DNA of 17,540 nucleotides from CAZXFH01 sp964640055. Lineage in GTDB: Bacteria; Fidelibacterota; UBA2242; JAFGTP01. Shown piece after piece: positions 1 through 4,554 of the stretch. Under the pieces are notes generated by a model. It was not told the origin of the DNA and made no database searches. It was given only the letters and a program-made list of their open reading frames with translations. The stretch is from positions 1 to 17,540 of the forward strand of contig CAZXFH010000056.1 of assembly GCA_964640055.1 (NCBI GenBank), written 5' to 3'. Position 1 is the first letter of the stretch, and every line of letters begins with the position of its first letter. A program made the position numbers and the translations under genes.

Positions 1-75
1 TATGATTATAAATGAATTAAGGTACAAATAATTGAAAAACTTTTGACACTACTTATTAATTTGAAAGGAGACATT

Positions 76-627
76 ATGAAAAAGCTACTTGTTTTTGCAA
101 TGTTGCTTGCCCTGACATTGTTGTTGGTGAATTGTGGCGGTAAACCAAAAGCTAAGATGGGAGATATACCTGATTGGTATCTGACACCACCAAAATCCGA
201 AGATGCAGTTTATGATGCTGGTGATGCCACTAAACAAAGTATGGGCTTGGCTAAAGAATCAGCTGATGCCAGAGCTAGAGATGCAATTGCAAGATCTTTG
301 GAAATCAAAGTTGAAAATATGTTGAAAAACTTTATGCAAGAAAGTGGTGTAGGCGAAGAAGCTGAAGCCCTAGAGTTCACCTCATCGGTTAGTAAACAGG
401 TTTCCAATAAGGTCTTGCGAGGGTGTGAAATCGTCAAGCGGGAAATGAAAACCGAAGGCTCCATGTATCATGCTTATTCCCTGGCCAAATATAATTTAAA
501 CAGTTTGGTTCAAGAAACCATGGATGAGGCACGGCGACAAAAAGCACTTTATAACGAAGCCAAAGCCAATCTCAGTTTCGACGATTTGGAGAAAGAGATT
601 CAGAAACTTGATCAGGTCGACCAATAA
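76..627 (+). CDS. LPP20-like lipoprotein
   Basis: This is a probable envelope lipoprotein of 183 residues, with no enzymatic role recognisable. The start at 76 is preferred over an upstream in-frame ATG at 43, because an AAAGGAG ribosome binding site (64-70) sits 5 bases before it and the protein then begins with a classic signal peptide (MKKLLVFAMLLALTLLLVNC). The lipidated Cys would be residue 20 in an L-V-N-C lipobox; the Asn at -1 is somewhat unusual. The mature part starts Gly-Gly-Lys, then has a D-x-P-x-W-Y motif near residue 31 and a long Ala/Arg/Glu-rich helical stretch (about 55-100), a layout typical of LPP20/FlgT-like lipoproteins. The C-terminus is a charged, probably coiled-coil helix. 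It stands alone, with no co-directional gene within 650 bp downstream. The lipoprotein call is firm; the LPP20 family assignment is by pattern only. Confidence 0.8.
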   Translation: MKKLLVFAMLLALTLLLVNCGGKPKAKMGDIPDWYLTPPKSEDAVYDAGDATKQSMGLAKESADARARDAIARSLEIKVENMLKNFMQESGVGEEAEALEFTSSVSKQVSNKVLRGCEIVKREMKTEGSMYHAYSLAKYNLNSLVQETMDEARRQKALYNEAKANLSFDDLEKEIQKLDQVDQ

Positions 628-639
628 AAACAGCAACTA

Positions 640-671
640 GAGCCTGCCATATTCTGCTGTTTGGCAAGCTC
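640..671 (+). terminator. Weak terminator-like hairpin after the LPP20-like gene
   Basis: Arms GAGCCTGCCA (640-649) and TGGCAAGCTC (662-671) pair at 9 of 10 positions (one C-A mismatch) around a 12-base loop, 13 bases after the stop codon. The following bases are T-rich but there is no real T run, so termination here is only possible. Confidence 0.3.
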
Positions 672-689
672 TATTGTATATTGTCAATA

Positions 690-732
690 GGCGAATATAT
701 TTACGATACAAATCGGCGTATATATTTACGAT
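690..732. repeat. Imperfect direct repeat, 2 x 18 bp
   Basis: GGCGAATATATTTACGAT (690-707) recurs as GGCGTATATATTTACGAT (715-732), 17 of 18 identical, with start points 25 bp apart. No function can be assigned. Confidence 0.6.
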
Positions 733-970
733 TCTGATATGACAGCCTCCCGATATCCCAGCTGGAATCAGTATGTTTTTTGTAGTTGATCCCAACAGAC
801 CCATAAAATCAGATTTCAGAGGCGAAAAAGTGTCTCTGTAAGTGGCTGACACTCAGGCTGGAATTCCTACAAAAAAATGGACATATAGTTAAGTCACACA
901 GCATAATTTTCGTAATGGTGACGTTTTTTGGATATGGAAAATTGGCTTTGAAAATTTTAATTAAACCTCA

Positions 971-1005
971 CCGGGACACTTCCCCCCGAAAGCGTCCCGG
1001 CTTTT
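971..1005 (+). terminator. Intrinsic terminator-like hairpin with no adjacent gene
   Basis: A perfect 7-bp GC-rich stem CCGGGAC (971-977) / GTCCCGG (994-1000) with a 16-base loop is followed at once by CTTTTC. This fits a rho-independent terminator reading rightwards. The nearest upstream stop codon is about 340 bp away, so it may end an untranslated RNA, a lost gene, or a long 3' UTR of the LPP20-like gene. Confidence 0.5.
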
Positions 1006-1109
1006 CACTGTAGCCCGTAGCTGGAAAGAATCCAGTTATCTAATATTTTTTCGAGTACTGAAATAATATACGCAACAGGGTTTTAATAGACAAATTTATT
1101 TTATTTCTG

Positions 1110-1138
1110 TTGACAAAATAGATTATTTTGTTTAAAGT
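1110..1138 (+). promoter_or_regulatory. Candidate promoter with overlapping palindromic operator
   Basis: TTGACA (1110-1115) is followed after 17 bases by TAAAGT (1133-1138), a 4/6 match to a sigma-70 -10 box. A perfect inverted repeat ACAAAATA-GAT-TATTTTGT (1113-1131) overlaps the -35 box and fills most of the spacer, where a dimeric regulator would block or assist polymerase. It lies about 160 bp before the DGR target gene. The palindrome is seen directly; promoter function is inference, and the AT-richness of the region makes chance occurrence possible. Confidence 0.3.
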
Positions 1139-1295
1139 TTATTAAGTCAGAGTTTCAAAATGCGATTAATTCAACGGCACAGATCATTTTCGGATTATTT
1201 ATATTGAAAAACTTATTTATAAATACAGAAGTGTGAAATGAGAGAGGTCATACTGTATAAATATATTAGCATATAAAAAAATAAACTGGAGTTGA

Positions 1296-2036
1296 ATGAT
1301 GCGTTTAAAATTATTTATTAAAATTTTTCTAGGATGCTTTCTTTTTTCCATTTTCTTATCTTGCGAAAAAGACCCTACCAGTTCAGAAGATGAAAATACA
1401 GTGACTGACATTGATGGTAATAAGTATGAAACAGTTAAGATTGGCGATCAATGGTGGATGGCCGAAAACCTGAAAGTGACCCATTATCGGAATGGTGATC
1501 CGATACCAAATGTAACTGATGATGATCAATGGGAAAATCTGGATGAGAATGAGACTGGTGCATATTGTGCTTATAACAATTCAGAATCCAATGCAGACAC
1601 CTACGGTTATCTATACAACTGGTATGCAGTCGATGATAGTAGTGGTTTAGCCCCAGAAGGATGGCATGTCCCTAGTGATGCGGAGTGGAAGCAGCTGGAG
1701 ATGTACCTGGGTATGAGTCAGTCAGAGGCTGATGATGATGGCTGGCGTGGAACCAATGAGGGCAGTCAGCTGGCTGGTCAGGCAGACTTATGGGAAGATG
1801 GTGCTTTAGAAGAAAACGCTGAGTTTGGCACATCCGGATTTAACGCGTTGCCCGGGGGCTACCGCGGCCACGATGGTTACTTCGGCAGTATGGGTAGCGA
1901 CGCCGGCTTCTGGTCGTCTACCGAGAGCAATGGTTACAGCGCATGGTACCGGAGGTTGAGCTACTTCGGTTCGGAAGTCAGCCGTGGCAACTACTATGAG
2001 CGAGCTGGATTTTCTGTTCGGTTGGTCAGGGATTAG
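1296..2036 (+). CDS. DGR target: FISUMP-domain surface lipoprotein with variable C-terminus
   Basis: A 246-residue lipoprotein displaying a hypervariable domain. A hydrophobic signal (residues 3-22) ends at Cys23 in an F-L-S-C lipobox, followed by an acidic Asp/Glu/Ser linker (24-36). The rest (about 37-246) is a Fibrobacter succinogenes major paralogous domain (Fib_succ_major, related to the formylglycine-generating/C-type-lectin fold): V-T-D-I-D-G-N-x-Y, W-W-M-A-E-N-L, Y-N-W-Y-A-V (107-112), G-W-H-V-P-S-D-A-E-W (122-131) and the ending G-F-S-V-R-L-V-R-D. VR covers residues 184-246, and 24 codons there differ from TR. Two adjacent ATGs (1296 and 1299) exist; GGAG at 1288-1291 has better spacing to the second, so the protein may begin one residue later. 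It is probably displayed on the cell surface and binds ligands through the variable face. The ligand is unknown. Confidence 0.93.
   Translation: MMRLKLFIKIFLGCFLFSIFLSCEKDPTSSEDENTVTDIDGNKYETVKIGDQWWMAENLKVTHYRNGDPIPNVTDDDQWENLDENETGAYCAYNNSESNADTYGYLYNWYAVDDSSGLAPEGWHVPSDAEWKQLEMYLGMSQSEADDDGWRGTNEGSQLAGQADLWEDGALEENAEFGTSGFNALPGGYRGHDGYFGSMGSDAGFWSSTESNGYSAWYRRLSYFGSEVSRGNYYERAGFSVRLVRD
1844..2034 (+). repeat. DGR variable repeat (VR)
   Basis: 191 bp, colinear with the TR (VR position + 791 = TR position), no gaps, 160 identities and 31 mismatches. All 31 mismatches lie where TR has A: 22 A-to-G, 7 A-to-T, 2 A-to-C. The first 22 bp (1844-1865) and last 29 bp (2006-2034) are unchanged, the latter being the expected initiation-of-mutagenic-homing end. 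The repeat ends two bases before the end of the TAG stop codon, so nearly all its variation is translated. Confidence 0.97.
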
Positions 2037-2043
2037 GTTGACT

Positions 2044-2069
2044 ATCCCGATACGCTCCGCTATCGGGAT
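2044..2069. other. Hairpin/cruciform just downstream of VR
   Basis: Perfect 9-bp arms ATCCCGATA (2044-2052) and TATCGGGAT (2061-2069) with an 8-base loop lie 9 bp after the VR end. DGRs such as that of Bordetella phage BPP-1 need a cruciform at this place for efficient target recognition, so this is a good functional candidate. It could also act as a transcription attenuator for the target gene, or be a dispersed intergenic palindrome. Confidence 0.7.
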
Positions 2070-2082
2070 GCCCGGCGGGCAT

Positions 2083-2106
2083 TTGACTATTTGTCTATTT
2101 GACTAT
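2083..2106. repeat. Three tandem 8-bp units
   Basis: TTGACTAT (2083-2090), TTGTCTAT (2091-2098) and TTGACTAT (2099-2106) run head to tail; another TTGACTAT lies at 2038-2045, overlapping the first base pairs of the hairpin beyond VR. Each copy outside the variant unit is perfect. Confidence 0.7.
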
Positions 2107-2107
2107 T

Positions 2108-2128
2108 GATCCCGACGAAGTCGGGATC
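2108..2128. other. Second perfect hairpin, before the Avd gene
   Basis: GATCCCGAC (2108-2116), loop GAA, GTCGGGATC (2120-2128): a 9-bp perfect stem 17 bp before the Avd start codon. There is no T run, so it is not an obvious terminator. It shares the core ATCCCGA with the 2044-2069 hairpin, which suggests related palindromic units. Confidence 0.65.
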
Positions 2129-2145
2129 GAAAATGTGGAACTAAT

Positions 2146-2499
2146 ATGGCTAAATATGATGAGTTACCGGTCTATAAAGCCAGTTATGACTTGCTGCTTG
2201 AGATATTCCATTTTACCAAAGAGTTTAAGCGGGAATTCAAATATACGGTTGGCGAAAGCCTAAAGAGGGAGACTCTTGAGCTAATCACTTATATTTATCG
2301 TGCCAACTGCAAGAGAGATAAGCAGGAAACGCTTCAGTTTGCAAGGGAGAAGATAGAGGTGATTCGCCTATTTGTACGGCTTATGAAAGACCTGCACCAG
2401 ATCAGTCTCAAGAAATTCGTACAGGTAAATAAACAGATTGAAAATGTATCCAAGCAATTAACGGGATGGCAGAAATCCATAAAAGAATTGACTGTTTAG
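2146..2499 (+). CDS. avd: Avd-like DGR accessory protein (four-helix bundle)
   Basis: A 117-residue, all-helical, strongly basic protein of the Avd / 23S rRNA intervening-sequence-protein family. In known DGRs Avd forms a pentameric barrel that binds the RT and the TR RNA and is required for mutagenic homing. Seen here: an N-terminal D-E-L-P-V-Y-K-A-S-Y-D-L-L motif typical of the family, four predicted amphipathic helices, and many Lys/Arg residues fit for nucleic acid binding. The length fits Avd proteins. It lies between VR and TR in the same orientation as the RT, the usual place. The ribosome binding site is weak (GGA about 8 bases ahead of the ATG). The family resemblance to 23S rRNA insert proteins alone would be ambiguous; the DGR context decides the call. 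Confidence 0.9.
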   Translation: MAKYDELPVYKASYDLLLEIFHFTKEFKREFKYTVGESLKRETLELITYIYRANCKRDKQETLQFAREKIEVIRLFVRLMKDLHQISLKKFVQVNKQIENVSKQLTGWQKSIKELTV

Positions 2500-2505
2500 C
2501 CAGAA

Positions 2506-2530
2506 TTGCTTATTGCTACGGCATAAGCAA
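2506..2530. other. Hairpin between Avd gene and TR
   Basis: Perfect 8-bp arms TTGCTTAT (2506-2513) and ATAAGCAA (2523-2530) with a 9-base loop lie 7 bp after the Avd stop codon and about 105 bp before TR. No T run follows. It may structure the 5' leader of the TR RNA. Confidence 0.5.
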
Positions 2531-2634
2531 GCGAGCGTGTTTAAATCCGGCAGCCTCCTTGTATTCTTTACGAGGTATCAGTTCATATCTTCTGGGAATG
2601 GAGATATGATTATTTCAAGTGCTGCTTTTATTGC

Positions 2635-2825
2635 CGCGTTGCCCGGGGGCTACCGCAACAACAATGGTAACTTCAACAATATGGGTAACAACGCCAACTT
2701 CTGGTCGTCTACCGAGAACAATAGTAACAACGCATGGAACCGGAAATTGAACTACAACAATTCGGAAGTCAACCGTAACAACAACAATAAGCGAGATGGA
2801 TTTTCTGTTCGGTTGGTCAGGGATT
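2635..2825 (+). repeat. DGR template repeat (TR)
   Basis: The invariant donor for VR. It holds 63 adenines in 191 bp; 31 of these positions differ in VR and no non-A position does. Read in the frame of the target it contains 22 Asn codons (AAC or AAT), the codon type that gives the widest amino-acid choice on A mutagenesis with no stop codons. An open frame (2513-2839) runs through it, but this is best explained as a mirror of the target frame: it has no ribosome binding site and no domain of its own. The TR is probably transcribed as a structured RNA with the downstream spacer and the start of the RT gene. Confidence 0.97.
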
Positions 2826-2841
2826 TAAAACAGTCATGAGC

Positions 2842-2869
2842 GCGTGGCGGTCTAGAAAGGCCGCCACGT
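2842..2869. other. Stable hairpin between TR and RT gene
   Basis: CGTGGCGG (2843-2850) pairs perfectly with CCGCCACG (2861-2868). The stem can extend inwards by T-G, C-G and T-A pairs to 11 bp with a 4-base loop. It lies 17 bp after TR and 10 bp before the RT start codon. In BPP-1 the RNA spacer downstream of TR is needed to prime cDNA synthesis, so this may serve a similar role. It would also hinder ribosome access to the RT gene, which has no clear Shine-Dalgarno sequence. Confidence 0.65.
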
Positions 2870-2878
2870 TATATCTCT

Positions 2879-4081
2879 ATGCAGTTATCTTTATTTCCAA
2901 TCCATGTCAAAGACGAGATCCTGAATGATTTATTCCGAGCCTATTTCGATGCCCGTAAGAATAAACGTAACACAATAAACTCTCTCGTTTATGAAAGGAA
3001 TTTTGAATCCAATATTTTCGATCTGTATGATGAAATCATGGAGAGGCGTTACACGCCGAGCCCCAGTATTTGCTTTATTGTGAACAGACCAGTAAAGCGT
3101 GAGATCTTTGCGGCTGCTTTTCGTGACCGGATAATTCATCATTTTATTTATAACTATATATCGCCCTTGTTTGAAAAGACTTTCATCAATGATTGTTATA
3201 GTTGCCGCTTGGGCAAGGGAACTCATTACGGGATTCGGAGGATTGATAAGTTTATCCGTTCCTGTTCTGAGAATTACCAGCGAGACTGCTATATCTTGAA
3301 GCTGGATATTAAGGGCTATTTCATGTCGATTAACCGGGATTTGCTTTTTAATAGGGTAAAGGCCGAAATTATAAAGAATGTGCATAGAATAAACTTTGAT
3401 CATGCTCTGGTTCTATATCTCATTAAAGAGACAGTGTTTAATAATCCTACTCAAAACTGTTCGATAAAGGGGCGGAAGTCGGACTGGTTTGGATTGCCTA
3501 AGTCGAAAAGTCTGTTTTATGCCAAGCCTGACTGTGGTTTGCCAATTGGTAATTTGACATCCCAGTTATTCGGAAATGTATATCTAAATAACTTTGATCA
3601 TTTTGTAAAAAGGGATTTGAGGATCCGGTATTACGGAAGATATGTAGATGATTTTATTCTTATCCATCGAAGTAAAGAGTATTTAAAATCTTTGATTCCA
3701 GAGATTGGGAGCTACTTGAGGAAGGAGCTTTATCTTCAACTTCATCCCGGTAAGATATACCTGCAACATTACTCAAAAGGAGTCAAATACCTCGGTGCGG
3801 TAATAAAGCCCCACCGGATTTATATTGCCAAACGAACCAGAGGCAATTTTTACGAAGCAATTATGAAGCAAAATCAAATTGCCAGGGATCATAAACCCAC
3901 AAGAGCAGAGCAAGAGAAATTTATCAGTAGCATGAATTCCTATTTAGGTATTTTGCAGCATTATAAAACCTACGGTTTGAGAAGACAAATACTATTTAAA
4001 AATTTATCGGCCTGGTGGTGGAATTATGTTTATCTAAGTGGCGGAATTAAAAAATTTGTGCTTCTCAAAAAATATGTCTAA
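2879..4081 (+). CDS. DGR reverse transcriptase
   Basis: A 400-residue group II-intron-related reverse transcriptase of the DGR clade, with no maturase, endonuclease or other extra domain. Visible motifs: K-L-D-I-K-G-Y-F (141-148, with catalytic Asp143), G-L-P-I-G-N-L-T-S-Q (220-229), the catalytic Y-V-D-D (255-258), H-P-G-K (289-292) and G-V-K-Y-L-G (301-306). The I-G-x-x-x-S-Q form of motif 4, in place of Q-G-x-x-x-S-P of other RTs, is diagnostic of error-prone DGR enzymes. It would copy TR RNA with errors at A together with Avd. The start at 2879 is the only ATG after the in-frame stop at 2837; no good ribosome binding site precedes it, since the TR-RT hairpin fills that place. Translation may therefore be low or structure-controlled. 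Confidence 0.97.
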   Translation: MQLSLFPIHVKDEILNDLFRAYFDARKNKRNTINSLVYERNFESNIFDLYDEIMERRYTPSPSICFIVNRPVKREIFAAAFRDRIIHHFIYNYISPLFEKTFINDCYSCRLGKGTHYGIRRIDKFIRSCSENYQRDCYILKLDIKGYFMSINRDLLFNRVKAEIIKNVHRINFDHALVLYLIKETVFNNPTQNCSIKGRKSDWFGLPKSKSLFYAKPDCGLPIGNLTSQLFGNVYLNNFDHFVKRDLRIRYYGRYVDDFILIHRSKEYLKSLIPEIGSYLRKELYLQLHPGKIYLQHYSKGVKYLGAVIKPHRIYIAKRTRGNFYEAIMKQNQIARDHKPTRAEQEKFISSMNSYLGILQHYKTYGLRRQILFKNLSAWWWNYVYLSGGIKKFVLLKKYV

Positions 4082-4357
4082 GAGAATACAATCAATCTTC
4101 TCCCTGGAATAGTCTGTAATAATAACGTTGTCGCTGAAGAAAATATGAATTGATTTTGATCAAGTTAAACCAAATGTATTTTTCAACACATTTCCCCAAA
4201 TTGCGGTTGGATACCCGAAGTTGGATGCCGCAAATTTGCCGCGAAAGTCTCGACGAGCTTATTTTCTTTAAAATACACTTTACTGCATTAAAATTCGCTT
4301 AAATTCAGCTAAATACAGTCTCTATCAGACTAGCTAAGTTATTGTTAATTAGGGATG
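4082..4357. other. AT-rich gap between DGR and tRNA-Val
   Basis: No gene, clear terminator or remnant of an integrase is seen. The stretch 4285-4320 holds short degenerate iterations of the type (A)TTAAATTCGC / TTAAATTCAGC / TAAATACAG. The right limit of the DGR cannot be set more exactly from one sequence. Confidence 0.5.
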
Positions 4358-4432
4358 TGGGCGCTACAAGATTCGAACTTGTGACCTCCTGCTTGTAAGG
4401 CAGGCGCTCTGAACCAGCTGAGCTAAGCGCCC
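4358..4432 (-). tRNA. tRNA-Val (anticodon UAC)
   Basis: The minus strand folds into a full cloverleaf: acceptor stem GGGCGCT (5' end at 4432) with AGCGCCC (4365-4359), discriminator A at 4358, D-arm GCTCAG...GAGC, anticodon stem CCTGC/GCAGG around loop CTTACAA (anticodon TAC), and T-arm ACAAG-TTCGAAT-CTTGT. CCA is not encoded and must be added. It lies on the strand opposite to the DGR. Confidence 0.96.
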
Positions 4433-4464
4433 TTTAGATTTGTTTCTTGCCTATAAAAAGCCTG

Positions 4465-4495
4465 CAAGTTTAAGTAATCTCAGTTAAAAATCAAA
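4465..4495 (-). promoter_or_regulatory. Candidate Bacteroidetes-type promoter of tRNA-Val
   Basis: On the minus strand TTTG (4495-4492) is followed after 19 bases by TAAACTTG (4472-4465), matching the Bacteroidetes consensus TTTG-N19-21-TAnnTTTG at all but one fixed base. The tRNA begins 32 bases downstream. Short motif, so chance is not excluded. Confidence 0.3.
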
Positions 4496-4505
4496 ATCTT
4501 AATTA

Positions 4506-4535
4506 TGGGGAAACCAGATAGGACTGATTTCCCCA
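4506..4535 (-). terminator. Possible lon terminator hairpin
   Basis: Perfect 8-bp arms TGGGGAAA (4506-4513) and TTTCCCCA (4528-4535) with a 14-base loop lie 19 bp beyond the lon stop codon. The T tract on the lon side is poor, so factor-assisted or weak termination is more likely than strong intrinsic termination. Confidence 0.4.
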
Positions 4536-4554
4536 TTTTAGTTTATCTGTTATC

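Larger units (their letters stand above)
628..1295. other. Gene-less 668-bp region between the lipoprotein and the DGR
   Basis: No convincing protein gene is seen on either strand; the short open frames lack ribosome binding sites and recognisable sequence. The first half holds an imperfect direct repeat (690-732) and ends in an orphan terminator-like hairpin (971-1005). The second half (1006-1295) is very AT-rich and holds a palindrome over a possible promoter (1110-1138) ahead of the diversified lipoprotein gene. Confidence 0.6.
1296..4081 (+). mobile_element. Diversity-generating retroelement (complete cassette)
   Basis: All known DGR parts are present in one orientation: target gene with C-terminal variable repeat (VR 1844-2034), Avd-like accessory gene (2146-2499), template repeat (TR 2635-2825) and reverse transcriptase (2879-4081). 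VR and TR are the same length (191 bp, constant offset 791) with 31 substitutions, every one at a TR adenine. In known DGRs the RT-Avd complex copies TR RNA into cDNA with errors at A, and this cDNA replaces VR while TR stays unchanged. No phage structural gene, integrase or transposase is visible nearby, so this looks like a chromosomal cellular DGR. tRNA-Val lies about 280 bp beyond its right end. Confidence 0.96.

Noticed and set aside
637..852. 71-codon minus-strand open frame after the LPP20-like gene
   Set aside because: No recognisable protein sequence, covers the direct repeat and hairpin, no clear ribosome binding site.
1217..1411. 64-codon minus-strand open frame across the start of the DGR target
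   Set aside because: Overlaps the signal peptide region of a well supported gene and has a low-complexity, AT-driven composition.
2083..2128. CRISPR-like array from short repeats and palindrome
   Set aside because: Units are only 8 bp and directly adjacent without spacers, and no cas gene is present.
2146..2499. 23S rRNA intervening-sequence protein in an rRNA insert
   Set aside because: The fold family is shared, but there is no rRNA here and the gene sits between VR and TR next to a DGR RT, so it is Avd.
2513..2839. 108-codon open frame running through TR
   Set aside because: It has no ribosome binding site or domain of its own; its readable part mirrors the target frame because TR is the donor for VR. 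Better seen as non-coding template RNA.
2930..3403. 157-codon minus-strand open frame inside the RT gene
   Set aside because: It lies antisense to the conserved RT motifs and has no family signature.
2879..4081. Group II intron or retron reverse transcriptase
   Set aside because: No maturase/endonuclease domain, no intron RNA domain V seen, no retron msr/msd; motif 4 is of DGR type and a matching TR/VR pair exists.
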